Shown piece after piece: positions 36,101 to 47,749 of a stretch of DNA of 64,000 nt (position 1 is its first letter; each line of letters starts with the position of its first letter). A model generated the notes under the pieces. The model was not told the origin of the DNA. It worked only from the letters and a program-made list of their open reading frames with translations, and searched no databases. The translations under genes were made by a program, and so were the position numbers. Source of the DNA: Dysidea avara (taxonomy: Eukaryota; Porifera; Demospongiae; Dictyoceratida; Dysideidae); contig NC_089275.1 of the NCBI RefSeq assembly GCF_963678975.1, forward strand, positions 27,527,977 to 27,591,976. Reading direction: 5' to 3'.

Positions 36101-36790
36101 TATTTCTAAATGGCATACAAATTCCGGAAACGACTTCTGTCAAGGTCCTAGGATTTACATTCGATTCTTCGTTTACTTGGCAGAAACATATAGACAATGT
36201 TTTAAAACGTGGAAGACAACGTCTGGGACAGTTATATCGTTGTAGCTCGTTATTTTACCACCAAGATATTTCTTTACTTTACAAATCCTGGATTCGCCCT
36301 ATGTTGGAGTATGGTTGTATTTTGTACTCAGGTGCAGCTCTGTCTCACTTAAATCGTTTGGACAGCTTTCAATCTCGCATTGAACATATGTGTGATTTCT
36401 TATTTCCCTCTGACTGACCGACGCAATGCCTCCATCTTGGGCTTTACCTGTCGCCTTTTAGATGGTGAGGGAGGAGGCAATTTACAAAGTTTTTGTCCAA
36501 CATTTAAGAAATCACCAACCCAACTATCTAACAGATTACATTTTTTGACCCAGCTAGCCATCTCTGTCTCATGAACATATGTAATTTTCGAACTCTGGAT
36601 CGTTTCCGCCGTAGTTGGCGGGCCGCAGTTGTGCCTTTGTGGGACTTAGTTCCGGCTGATCTTTTATTGCAGGGCGATTGTGTGGGATGGAGGACAGTTT
36701 TGAAAGATATTCAGAGAACTATTATGATGTAATTGTATACTGTCATTGTGTGCTTGAATTAATAACGAGGTTTCTTAAACGTAAAAAAAA
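33117..36790 (+). mobile_element. 5'-truncated LINE (LINE-2) in the BEL fossil, itself split by a foldback element
   Basis: The plus-strand RT palm begins abruptly at LKGAFDHVRWDGVLEHL (about 33150), continues to SDRYIRVVT, and resumes after the 2.5-kb foldback insert with ISAGVPQGAIWSPLLFNLYV, VVGYVDDHILL (catalytic YVDD), and a thumb domain to about 36417, with further frame-shifted coding to about 36735. An A tail at 36783-36794 marks the 3' end. The clade differs from LINE-A, which has FADD. Truncation and frameshifts make it dead. Confidence 0.82.
33277..35763. mobile_element. Foldback element with GGAAC-repeat ends, 2.49 kb
   Basis: Inverted ends of about 250 bp start GGTGGGGTCTATTCTACGG and contain tandem CGGAA units; the right end has a longer run of the complementary CCGTT units (about 35708-35750). 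Flanks TGTTACC (left) and TGTCACC (right) suggest a 7-bp duplication with one mismatch. The RT reading frame of LINE-2 resumes across it. A diverged internal copy of the end lies near 33826. No transposase frame. Confidence 0.82.
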
Positions 36791-37085
36791 AAAGACCTGA
36801 ATTCTGTAGCCTCCCTCCACATCTCCAAATTTGTTGATCATCAAGATAAAGATTAAACTGTGACTTCCACATTAAGAAATTGTTGTCCTTCGTCAGTGTC
36901 GCCTGACACTCCAAAATCCACAGCCTCCTAGCTTTGGCTAAGTCGTTCTGATTCAGTTCATGTGAGTGATCATGGTCACTCAGCATGGTTATGAATTTTA
37001 ACACATAAGCTGTGACTCTAAGCAGTTTGTGAACTGAACTGTATTTCATACAATCATGACATTACTTACGTGAATGTTGTCATCT
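36791..37085 (-). mobile_element. BEL/Pao pol, RNase H to integrase linker region
   Basis: Minus-strand ARRLWILECQATLTKDNNF and IWRCGGRLQNSG match the segment that precedes integrase in BEL/Pao polyproteins. It is separated from the integrase core by LINE-2. Part of the fossil at 26630-41981. Confidence 0.8.
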
Positions 37086-38860
37086 TCAGATGTCATCAGG
37101 CAAAGAACACTGCTGGCCTAGTGGCCTTCAGCTCCTTAAAACATGCTTCAGGAATGTCTGAAAGTAGAAGAGGAGTATTGTAGTCCTCTTGTAACCAGGT
37201 GGGGCCACATCTCCACAATTCACTAGCAGCCAATTCGGTTGATGACAATCCACGGGAAGGAACATCAACAGGATTACTCTTGCCGGAGCAGTGGTCCCAG
37301 CATTCCACAGGAACTAATCCTCTAATCTCACGTACCCTATTTTGAACAAATGGCTTCCAGTCTTTGTCAGTGCCCTTGATCCAACACAGTGATATCTGCG
37401 AATCTGCGAAATATCTTGGTTACTGCAATGTTAGTCTTGCAGCAAGAGTTTCTGTGACAGTCTTCATCAGTCTGGCTAACAATAGTGCGGAGAGTAACTC
37501 GAGTCTGGGGATTGTCTGTGTCTTCAAGGGGGAAACATGTGTTTTAGCCACAACAAAACTAGAGTGTCTTCCTGATGATGTAACTTTAACGAGATAGATG
37601 ACTGCAGCATAGGCGACAATAGATGCATCACAAAATCCAAAAGGTTGGTATGCTGTGACTTGGCTGTGGTCTGTAAAACAGTATCGCTCAATTGTCAAGA
37701 GTTTACTCTTTATTGAATCTGATGTTAGTTTTTCCACTTCTGTAGTATCCCTCCTGTAAGTGGCTCATCCCAGCTCATTTGAGACTTGCAAAGTTCTTGT
37801 ATCAGTACCTTGAACCTGATTGTGACATGGGACATGAAGCCAATAGGGTCATAAAGACGACCGATGAAACTAATCACTGTTCTCTTTGTTGGAATTATTG
37901 TGAGTGCCATTTCAGCTACTGCAGACAGTTCAAATATCAGCTGGTCAGATTGATTATTCCAGCAAACACCCAATACCTTGTGTTCTTCTGGCTGAATACA
38001 CTGATGGGAGGACAATGTGGCAGCTGCATAAGTACCATCAATGGAATCCTTTGCTTGACATGTGTTGCCTTCTTTCTCCATTCTTTCCCTCAACATGTGG
38101 AGTTAGTGGTAAACTTCCTGAGATTAAACGATGCATGGCTCAGTGTTTCTATGGCAAAGGAGAAATGCTCATATACCTCTTGGTCATTGCTACCACCACA
38201 GACCAAATCATCCACGTAAAATGACTCCAACAGTTTAGCAACAAGTTCAGGGTGTGAGGAGGAATATTGCTTGAGGTGATGTCGGATAGTAGAGCTGAGC
38301 AGGTATGGACTTGAAGATACTCCAAATACAACACGTGCAAATCGATAAGTAACAACATCAGAATTGGTACTGAAAGGATCTTCTACCCATAAAAAACGAA
38401 GTACATCACGACTCTGATCCTGTGGCGACATAGATATCATGAGAAATGCCTTTTCTATGTCTGCAATCCAAGCCACTGGGTACAATCGAAAACGAAGCAA
38501 TATCTCGAGGACCTTCTGGTTGAATTTGGGCCCGGTTTGTAAAAAGTTGTTCAGTGAAGGACCCTTAGAATGGGCGGAGGCGTCGTACACAATTCTTACT
38601 TTAGTTGTGTCCTTGTCTTGTCGTACTACGGCATGGTGTGGCAAGTAGTGTATCCTTTTAGCAGGAGTGTATTTCTGCATGACAGGCTCAATAATTCCCA
38701 TACTGAGCTGCTCACGAATAATTGCACTGTAGCTACTGCTCCACAGTATGTGGATTGTGTCGCAATTTGTGTAGCAGGCTTTTGAGTCTTCATAAGCTTA
38801 AATCGTAGCTGTTCGGTAATGGGTATCTCCATGGTAGAGACACTTCATATCGCCCTTCCT
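37086..38860 (-). mobile_element. BEL/Pao reverse transcriptase and RNase H region
   Basis: Minus-strand motifs in order: VRIVYDASAHSKGPSLNNFL, VAWIADIEKAFLMISM, VVFGVSSSPYLL, FYVDDLVCGG (catalytic YVDD), then GRLYDPIGFMSHVTIRFK and an RNase H-like region with FGFCDASIVAYAAVIYL. All are typical of BEL/Pao. Part of the fossil at 26630-41981. Confidence 0.9.
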
Positions 38861-38899
38861 TCATCACAACTCTGTGGGAGGGGTTGCCATTACTTAAGT

Positions 38900-39912
38900 C
38901 ATTGAGTGGTTCTACTCCAAGGGACTCCAGTTCCCAAAAGATCTGAGGGTATCATCTAGCCGTTCTGCTTCTACATCAATATGAAAGGTGTGCACGGTCA
39001 TTACAGTTGAGGTGCTGGAGTCTACAGTGTCAGTGTTTATTGGCCCAGATAACACCCACCCCAACTTGGTATTAATTGCTACAGGACCCATTTGTCCTCG
39101 AATGACATCTCCAGTGGTGAGTTGCCAGTAAAAATCTGATCCAACCAACATGTCAATCTCTAGAGGAGTGTCGTTGTGGTGTGTATCTGCTAGGTTTAAA
39201 GGAGCCAAATGTGTATATATCTTGGAGCATAGATCAATAGGTTGTGCAGACAATGGCTGACAAATGTGAGGAACAACGAGCACATCTAATATCTCACCTT
39301 CACCATCTTTAGTACTGATACCAACCCGAACAACATCAGAGCATGTGGTTGAACTTTGTGATGCTCCAAAGGTAGCAATCGACAATTTCTGCTTCTTTAC
39401 TCTGTCAAGTCCAAGACTGTTCTTTGCTCGTTCTGTGAGGTATGAGCGCTGACTCCCACTGTCCAGGATAAGCCTGAGGTTATATGTCATTGAGGGGTTT
39501 CTGGGATTGTAAGCTTGGCTTAAAGCAGTCTGCAACAAGACTGTCTTACTGGCATCAACATACAGAGAAGTGGATGTTGGTGGGGAAGTAAATGTAGGAG
39601 CGGTTGGATTTAGTGCTGTTGTGGAGGGTGAAGTAGTCTGTGCAGCTGCAGGGGTCGACACAGTCAAGTTTCTTTGTGGTGTGATGGGCTGTACAGTTGT
39701 GTTAGATGGCTGTGTACTGGTGTTGAGTGGTGGTATACTAGTCTGAGATGATTGAGCAGAAATTTTCCGACCACATGGACCGGTAGTAGGATGGTCACAG
39801 ATACTCGTGTGGTGACGGTCCTTGCACGTTCTGCATCTTCCAGTTGATTTGCACTCTCGACTAAGGTGGCCTCTTCTTAGACAAATAAAACAACGACCAC
39901 TTCTCCTCAAAA
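38900..39912 (-). mobile_element. BEL/Pao zinc knuckle and aspartic protease region
   Basis: Minus-strand CFICLRRGHLSRECKS is a CCHC knuckle; a Thr/Pro-rich linker follows, then LRLILDSGSQRSYLTERA, the protease DSG motif, and DMLVGSDFYWQLTTGDV, all in BEL/Pao order. Part of the fossil at 26630-41981. Confidence 0.88.
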
Positions 39913-40164
39913 TGTGACTGAATTTTGGAAAATCACCCATATGGGCGCATTTGACACTTAAAATATTTAACGACCAAATAACAAGCTTTTTAGTGCAAAC
40001 CTACTTGTTAATGGTTGTAAGCCATTCTCAATGCCTTAAATTACTAGAAAATTCTACAAATATTTTTATAACTCTGCTCTGCTCATAATAGTAACCCACT
40101 AAACATGAAAATTCTAATTATTTCATGCACGCCCATATGGGTGATTTTCCAAAATTCCATCACA
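39913..40164. mobile_element. TGTGAC-family MITE in the BEL gag region, 252 bp
   Basis: Inverted ends TGTGACTGAATTTTGGAAAA... and ...TTTTCCAAAATTCCATCACA of about 37 bp, with CCCATATGGGCGCA inside the left end. AA flanks both sides, consistent with the 2-bp duplication of the family. BEL coding-like sequence lies on both sides. Confidence 0.85.
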
Positions 40165-41207
40165 AATGTGTTTTCTAGCATCAACCTGCCCAACAGCTTC
40201 ACATGAAGCCAGCCTATGAGGTTGGCTACAGTAACAACAAGGTGGTGGTGAACTGGACGAGTTCCCTGAAAGTAATGCAGCGGCAGTTTACAGTTTCTCT
40301 TCTTGTGATTGGCAGCCAACTTCTGTCATGCCACTTCGCTCTCGCGCAGTTAGTTCCTTTTCAATTGCAGTCAACATCAGGTCCAGATCCCACGTATCAT
40401 CAGACAGGCTTCTGCTAACAATAAGTTTTAGTTCATGAGGGAGCTTGCTCAAAAGTTTCGGGCAGAATGTGTTTGCATATGTTGTGGGCAGAACCTTTAT
40501 TGCGTGTAAGCTTCTTATCTGTGAAGTAACTGTATCAAACAAATGTCGCAACCCACAGACATTGCTGGTATGGACTGGGTCCACAGAAAACAGGACATCA
40601 AGGTGTTTGTCAACGATTTGCTGTTTGCTTCCAAATCGTTGCTGAAGGGTTCTGATAGCTTCATGGTAATTGCTAGTGGTTAGTGAAAACCCTGAGATGG
40701 CCTCCTTAGCAGTACGCTCTATCAGTGAATTTAAGTAATTGAACTTTCTATGTCGGTTAGTTCATCATTATTATGGACAGCTGACTGAAAAGATTCCCAA
40801 AAGCCAGTCCATTCAGTGAGATCTCCTGAAAATGAGCGTAGATGCAGCTTGGGAAGTTTAACACGTGTCTGACTGTGGGCAGTGGGGACCCTGGGTGCAG
40901 GGTTCTTAATCTTGAGCTTCTCCATGAGGTGGTCTATAGAAAACAATGAGTTGAAAATCATCTCTTTAAATTGGTCTGCTGTGTCAATATCCTCAACTAC
41001 ACTCTCATCTTCAATTAATCCACTAATCTCATCATCAAGTGCTTTGATGGTTGTGAATTTCTCATTTAATGCCCGCTTCAGGCAGGCTAGTTTTGTTTCA
41101 TCTGGAGTCTCACTTCTTACATGTTCACTGATTTGCCGCATTATTTTAGTAGCTGAGGCTTTATGACCTCCTCTTATCCTCTTCTTCTTCGCGAGTTCGT
41201 CTGACAT
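40165..41207 (-). mobile_element. BEL/Pao gag region
   Basis: Minus-strand sequence starts MSDELAKKKRIRGG and contains VKLPKLHLRSFSGDLTEW and FWESFQSAVHNNDELTDIE, the conserved gag-like domain of BEL/Pao elements. Part of the fossil at 26630-41981. Confidence 0.88.
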
Positions 41208-41269
41208 TCTATATCAACGGGGGAAACGAATTCAACTGCACACAATTTAATGAGTACTCGCCTTATCAG

Positions 41270-41700
41270 GTACCGTTCTATATATTGGGACAATATAAAA
41301 CCACGCTACAAGGTTTGTCGCTTGGACGGTGATATATGTATCCCAAATCTATCTACCATTGATCTTGAAACATTTAAACAATCAACTACTACTTTATAAC
41401 TGTAACTTAGCACTTATTGTATTTATTGTAACTTAGCACTCACTGTAATGTAGTACTCATTGTAATTCTAGCACTTATTGTAACTTACCACTTACTGTAA
41501 TTTAGCACTAGTTGTAACCTAGCACCTATTGTAACTTAGCACTTATTGTAACTTAGTACTAATCATTATTGTAACCTAAATTATAGGCACTTATGTTATT
41601 GTAACTTAAACTAGGCACTTACGTGTGCGTACCTTGTACATTAGCGTAAAAACCCTGTTGGGTGTTTGCTAATCAATAAATAAATAAATAAAATATATTC
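41270..41700 (+). mobile_element. LINE 3' fragment in the BEL leader, with degenerate repeat
   Basis: Plus-strand peptide-like IPNLSTIDLETFKQS resembles a LINE C-terminus; it is followed by a degenerate tandem repeat of about 17 bp (TGTAACTTAGCACTTAT, about 41396-41640) and a tail of AAAT units at 41682-41698. It lies in the leader of the BEL fossil. Boundaries are approximate. Confidence 0.5.
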
Positions 41701-41773
41701 TTCTAATTAAGGTGCCTCGTGAATGTTCCACGATGTATCAGCTAGACGTCGGACAAATCCGGGCGAAGGACCA

Positions 41774-41981
41774 TGTGAGATATTCCGAATAAATCGTCCT
41801 AGCTGTCGACTAGACCCCCTTCTGTGGCTATACTCGCGGTCCCTAGGGATACAATTACCACGCTACTCACTATATTCTTATCGAGTGAATTGGTAATTAC
41901 AACATAGTTACAATTGCGTTCCTAACCTAACCGAAATACAAATAACGTTAAATACTAAATAGCTACAATCAGTTTCTGACA
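41774..41981 (-). repeat. BEL/Pao 5' LTR
   Basis: 208 bp, paired with 26630-26837. The 5-bp repeat GCACT follows at 41982-41986 and precedes the other LTR. Confidence 0.92.
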
Positions 41982-42000
41982 GCACTTGAGATTCGGGGTG

Positions 42001-42743
42001 TGTTACGTGACTTATTGGCGATGGCGTGGCACAGCGGTCGCCTACGAGATTCAAACACTATATCTCTAAATGTGACTGAATTTGACAAAACAAGGCTTCG
42101 ACGCACAAAGCTTTGTTAGGAGATATGGCGATTTTAAGGAATCATTGTATAATAACTTCCCAGTGCCTACAGCTGTGCAAACAAAATTTGCACCAATCGT
42201 TCATCTGTTCACTAGCTATCACTGGGTGGGTGTATACATTTCTAATACCCAAAATTTGCCCTGTTTTGAGCAGCTTTTTTCGAGCGGGTAATAATATCAC
42301 AGGCGGTAGTAATAGGGTGGGAGGGTGGGGGTGGATGGTGGTCTTAATATACGGGTATAAAATGAAGTAAGAAGACGATTGGAATCCAGAGGCCAAGTTT
42401 GGGCTCTCCATGGCCCTCCATGGCCCTCAGATTACTCCAAATTGACTGAGAACACTATTGGCGAGCTCTCTGTGAAGTCCCAGCTCACTGCACACCATTA
42501 TCACAAAGCCATGGCCATTTAATGGTGCCAATCTCACACTCGTGGCTTTGACAGGGTCGGAAGAAAGCTGCTACAGAAACCAGACTTGTCAGTGCTGAAG
42601 GAAGTACAGTGTGAAATATGATAGTGTATTAGACCAGCAATCCATTTCTGGTAAAATCGTAAGTTTGATTTTGTGTGTGTGGAAGCCTTGTTATGTGAAA
42701 TCCGGTCACAAATAACGCATGCGCACAATTACATCTCATAACA
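42001..42743 (-). repeat. Ty3-like 3' LTR, split by a MITE
   Basis: LTR sequence 42001-42070 and 42711-42743 surrounds the 640-bp MITE. Alignment with the uninterrupted LTR at 47750-47858 shows a 2-bp AA duplication at the MITE ends. Confidence 0.92.
42071..42710. mobile_element. TGTGAC-family MITE inside an LTR, 640 bp
   Basis: Starts TGTGACTGAATTTGACAAAA and ends TATGTGAAATCCGGTCACA. A reverse-orientation relative, alike over its length, is at 8589-9212. The intact partner LTR gives its exact empty site. Non-coding. Confidence 0.93.
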
Positions 42744-42914
42744 CTTCCCCCTACAAAAAATGCAATCCCATATGCATATAAATACTTAGGAGTGTTAGCT
42801 ACAAAACAAACAAATGAGATGTATACAAGAAGATAAGGCATGCAAAAAGAAACTGAATACACTACTATAATACACTAGGTAGAAACACAATCAGGTTCTA
42901 TAAGTTAATTCACA

Positions 42915-44310
42915 CAGCTCGAGATAATGCATCAGCCATAACATTGTCCTTTCCTTTTATGTGACAGATTTTCAAACTATATTCCTGCAGGGCAAGACTC
43001 CACCTCATCAGACGTTGGTTTTTGTTCTTCATTTGGCTTATAAACACAAGAGGATTATGGTCTGTGTAAACCAAAACTTCTTCTACAGGTGCTTCCAGGT
43101 AAATATGAAAATGTTGTAACGCAAGTAACAATGCCAAAGTTTCTTTTTCACAGGTTGAGTAATTCTTCTGGTGGGCATTAAATTTGTAAGAAAAATAGCT
43201 AACTGAATGGTCTATTCCATCTTCTCCCTCTTGCATTAGGACAACTCCACTACCAATGTCACTTGTATCCACCATAAGTTTAAATGGCTTAGCAAAATCA
43301 GGTGCCATGAGCACAGGCACAGATAGAAGTAGACGTTTAATCTTTTCGAAGGCGCTCTGGCAATCATCAGACCATCTAAAGACTTCATGTTTCTTCAACA
43401 ACCTTGTCAGCGGTTCTGCCACCATTGAGAAGTTCTTACAAAATTTCCTGTAATAACCTGACATACCAAGGAATCTCATCAACTCATGTTTATTGGTTGG
43501 CATAGGGAATTCAACAATAGCTTGCACTTTAGCTGTGACTGGCTTGACTTCACCCTGGCCTACTACATGACCAAGAAACATGACCCTCGCCTGACAGAAT
43601 TCGCTCTTAACCAAGTTTACAGTTAACTGAGCTTCCTTTACTCTACTCAGAAATGATCTCAGTTGCCTAATGTGCTGGTCCCAGTTGTCGCTGTACACAG
43701 TCACGTCATCCATGTATGCATCACAACGATCCAGCCCGGATATCACAGTGTTAATCATTCTTTGAAACGTTGCCGGAACATTCTTCATGCCAAATGGCAT
43801 TACCAAATATTGGTACAGCTCATCCGGAGTGACAAACGCTGAAATCTCTTTGGCTCTTTCAGTGAGTGGCACTTGCTAATAACCTTTAAGAAGGTCGAAT
43901 TTGCTAACGTAGCAAGAGTTTCCAATTCGATCTATGCAGTCATCGATTCGGGGGAGGGGGAAAGAGTCTGTTTTTGTAACAGCATTCACTCGGCGAAAGT
44001 CAGTACAGAATCTATAGCTACCATCGGGTTTGGACACTAACACACAAGGCGAACTCCACTGACTCTGGCTTGGTTCGATGATCTTATTCTGTAACATGTA
44101 ATCCACTTCCTTATGGATGGCCTGCCGCTTCACTGGGTTCACTCTATAGGGATGCTGTTTGACTGGTTGTGCTTTTCCAACATCCACATCATGATAAGCA
44201 GCCTGCGTCCTTCCAGGGGCATCTGGAAATATCACAGTGAACTCCTCAATTAATGACTTGAGGTGTTGCTGTTCTCTCTCAGGCAAATGTGCTAGTTTAC
44301 GGTCTAAATT
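42915..44310 (-). mobile_element. Ty3-like reverse transcriptase and RNase H region
   Basis: Minus-strand RT motifs QWSSPCVLVSKPDGSYRFC, YLVMPFGMKNVPATFQR and CDAYMDDVTVYSDN (catalytic YMDD), then RNase H (FKLMVDTSDIGSGVVLMQ, STCEKETLALLLALQHF) and KGKDNVMADALSR near the end. It lies downstream of integrase. Part of the fossil at 42001-47858. Confidence 0.93.
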
Positions 44311-44439
44311 TGATAGGATATCTGAATTCTGTAGTTTGGGACCCTGGTCTGCAACCTCAACTGAATCAACTGCGGTAAAACCATTAGGTCTCTCAGTCAT
44401 ATTGTGAGTAATAACAGCGGTTGCCACCACAGCCACTGG

Positions 44440-46000
44440 CTCTCTTTCCTGATATGGTTTTAACATGTTGATGTGGCAGAGTCTATTACCTTTGCGGCAT
44501 CCTGGAGTCTTGATTATGTAATCCACCTCACTCACTCTCTTTTCCACTACATAAGGCCCACTGTAATGAGCTTGTAATGGACCTTCGTGAATTGGCAGCA
44601 GAACTAATACTTGATCACCAGCCTTGAAGGTTCTTTCCTGGGCCTTCCTATCATACCAGGTCTTCATGTTTCCTTGTGCCCGTTGCAGGTTCTTCCTAGC
44701 CATCTCAGTCGCCTTCAGCAGCCTAGACCGAACATCTGTCACTCAAGTGATGATATCTTCTGAGGAGTCCGTACCAAGCCAAGCTTCTTTCAACAGTTTC
44801 AGAGGACCTCGAGGGATGTGCCCAAAGACCAGCTCTAAAGGGCTGAAGCCTAACGCTTCCTGAACAGATTCCTTGACAGCGAACAGCAACAAATACACCC
44901 CTTCATCCCAGTCCTTACTCTCTTCATAACAATATGCCCTCAACATATTCTTCAAGGTTTGGTGAAACCTTTCCAAAGCTCCTTGGGACTGGGGATGGTA
45001 TGCAGATGACCTAAATTGTTTTATGTCAAGTTGGCACATTACTTGTTGAAACACACCCGACATAAAGTTGGAGCCTTGATCGGATTGCACACTGTAGGGT
45101 AATCCGACAAATGTGAAGAACTTAATTAAAGCCTTTGCAATATTGGGAGCCTTAATATTCCTCAGCGGTATAGCTTCTGGGAATCGAGTGGACAGGTACA
45201 TAATAGTCAACAAATATTGGTTTCCTGCTCTACTCTTTGGAAGAGGACCAATGCAAGCAATGACCACCTGACCAAATGGTTCTCGAACAGCAGGAATTGG
45301 CTTCAGTGGAGTCAACGGAGGTCTACAGTTAGGCTTTCCAACTATCTGACAAGTATTGCAGGTTCTACAAAATTGTTTCACACCCTTCCTCAGACCAGGC
45401 CAATAAAAATGATTTAGGATTTTCCTACAAGTCTTGTTGACACCTAAATGGCCAGCTAATGGAGTCTCGTGTGCTAAGCGCAACACTTCCCTATGATACA
45501 CTTGTGGGATTACAACTTGATGCACCACTCTCCAAGCCTCAGAGGAAGGGACATCCCTGGGCTGCCACTTCCGCATCAGTACATCATTCAGCAAATAATA
45601 ACAACCAGCTACCTTGTGAGACTCCACTTCGCTTACTGCCTGCTCCCTCAACTTCTGCAGCTCTGGGTCATCCTTCTGCTTCCTCGCTAGCCTTGATGCG
45701 GAGAGTACCAAGTCTCCAGTAGGTTCCAACTCATCCCTCTGTTGTATTGATTCACTGAGAGTTGCAGATGCAGTCTCTAGTGAACTACTCAAGGGTGCCA
45801 AGGAAGTGACCACTGCTGGCCCTATTTGTTCCTCCTCTACCATTTCATCAGTATCATCTTGGACATGATTCATTGCTCTCTTGGCCATAGCACGGGTAAC
45901 TGCACAGGCTAGAAATAGTCCAGGAATTGCTTCCACAGCATTGGACCCACTAGAACAAGGAATACCAGAAACACAAGGGTTAGCCTCCACCTTACCACCT
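44440..46000 (-). mobile_element. Ty3-like integrase region, upstream of RT
   Basis: Minus-strand HHCC zinc domain (HETPLAGHLGVNKTCRKI, CRTCNTCQ), integrase core (YSVQSDQGSNFMSGVFQQV, HPQSQGALERFHQTLKNML), LGFSPLELVFGHIPRGPL, then a C-terminal segment with FKAGDQVLVLLP and CHINMLKPYQ. This order places the complete integrase before RT. Part of the fossil at 42001-47858. Confidence 0.92.
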
Positions 46001-46132
46001 GCTAGATCGTTCCCAAGGACAAGTTGGATTCCTTCTACTGGTAGCGAAGGTCTCACACCCACAACTACTAAACCAGACACTAGCTTTGATGACAGCTCGA
46101 CCCTATGTAGGGGCACCCGTACAGTTCCTAAC

Positions 46133-47476
46133 TCAATTCCTTGTAGCAGTATACTGTCCCCGCAGGAGGACATTCTCTAAAATAAGGGTCTGAGTTGCTC
46201 CAGTGTCACGAAGTATCTTAACTGGAGTTTTTATCGACTGACCAGCAAGGCACACTGACCCCTCAGATATAAATGGAGCATATGATCTTGTGACATCATC
46301 ATCATCCACCTGTTGATCTAGCTGTCCATAGCCATTTGGAGGCTGCCTGGCTGGTTTGATCAATAGATCCGATTTAGGCGGTCTCTGATGTTTCCTCTCC
46401 AATGCCTGGCACTCAGCCACAACATGGCCCTTCCTTTTACAATAAAAACAAGTAGGACCTGAAGGAAATCTGGCAGTTCGTCTGTCAGCCTCAATACCAG
46501 AGGAAAATGAAGAAATTTGGTGGGTGTTTACCCCAGTTGTTTTGCCTTCACAATGAGCAGCCCTCCCAAACGCTAACTTATGTGTGAGGGAATAATCATC
46601 GGAGCGTACTGCTGCTTGGTGTAGAGTGATCAGCTTCTGTTCCTCCAAATATGTCTTGATTTCGTTGGGCACACAGTTCTTGAACTCCTCCAAAAGCATT
46701 AATTCTCTGAGTTTTTTGAAGTCATTGTTAACCCCCATTGACGCACACTACCTGTCAAACATCCTCTCCTTGTTTCTTGCAAATTCCACATATGTCTGAC
46801 TATTATCTTTCTTACTTTCTCTAAATTTTTGCCTGTATGCTTCTGGCACCAGCTCATATGCATTCAGTATTGCAGTATTCACAGCCTCATACTCCGAATT
46901 TTGGTCTACAGACAGAGCTGCATATACCTCCCGCGCCTTGCCAACTAGCACACTCTGCAACAAAAAGGTCCATACATCCTTGGGCCAGTCTAAGCTGGTA
47001 GCAACTTTCTCAAAATTTAAAAAATATTTGTCAATCTCTTGCTCTTGGAAGGGCAGGACAAACCGAACATGTTTGCTAATATCAAACTTGGCATGCTTAT
47101 CCATAACTGGCTCTGGAGTTGAATGAGCTCTGGCTTCTAATTCCTTCAGCTTCACTTGCAATGCTAGCTCCTTCTCTTTCACTTCAAGTTCCTTGATTCT
47201 TAATGCGTTCTCTCTAGCTCTCTCATTTTCCTGAAACTCTAACTTCTTAAGCTCTACAGTAGCTCTACTAACTTCTAGTTCATCACCATCCTCATCTGAA
47301 ATAATTTCCTCTTCGCGTAGATGTTCTAGAATCACTCGACGAGTCTCATCTTTTTTCAAAGAACTTGAACAACTTAACTTGCAATGAGCAGCTACTTCCA
47401 GTAACTCGGTGCGTTTTAGCTTCCGCAGACCGTTTGCAGACGGTTCAGAGACCAAAAAATCCTTTTGAGACGACAT
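46133..47476 (-). mobile_element. Ty3-like gag, zinc knuckle and protease region
   Basis: Minus-strand sequence starts MSSQKDFLVSEPSANGLRK, has a Glu/Lys-rich coiled-coil-like stretch (ELEVKEKELALQVKLKELEA) and a gag capsid-like segment (YKFRESKK-like, VYAALSVDQNSEYEAV), then the CCHC knuckle CFYCKRKGHVVAEC and the protease motif RDTGATQTLI. Part of the fossil at 42001-47858. Confidence 0.85.
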
Positions 47477-47749
47477 AGGCTAATATTCCAAATAATGCCC
47501 GCTACACGCGACAGTAGAATTTGCCACTCAAAAGTACTCTAGGGAAACAAAAGAGTACGGAGAACAACACAAATCGTTGTGAAACACAAAAGTCACCTTA
47601 ACGGGTACCATTAACCCGGTACCAAGGAATTCAGGTAAAGCGGCCTGGGTTAACCCAACAACCGCGATGATAGGATCAGTTAACAAGAAACTTTGCTGCG
47701 AAGCAATAGTAGCTCAAGTGGTTCTGCCTCCCGGACAAGCCCCCAAGTT

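Larger units (their letters stand above)
26630..41981 (-). mobile_element. BEL/Pao LTR retrotransposon fossil, with nested insertions
   Basis: Two 208-bp LTRs (TGTCAGAAAC...CTCACA on the minus strand) bound the element, and GCACT flanks it at 26625-26629 and 41982-41986. Parts in minus-strand order: gag, zinc knuckle and protease, reverse transcriptase and RNase H, integrase, and a C-terminal extension, the usual BEL/Pao plan. The LTRs differ at about 10 of 208 positions, so the element is moderately old. Five other elements lie within its internal region: a LINE tail, a TGTGAC MITE, a truncated LINE, a hAT MITE and a near-full LINE. Apart from these it is broken in several places and cannot be active. 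Confidence 0.92.

Noticed and set aside
42113-42411. Open frames on both strands near 42.2 kb, also seen near 9.0 kb
   Set aside because: They lie in two copies of a non-coding MITE; similarity reflects element copies, not protein conservation.
45459-46180. Plus-strand open frames across the Ty3-like element
   Set aside because: They are shadows opposite the integrase and protease coding region.
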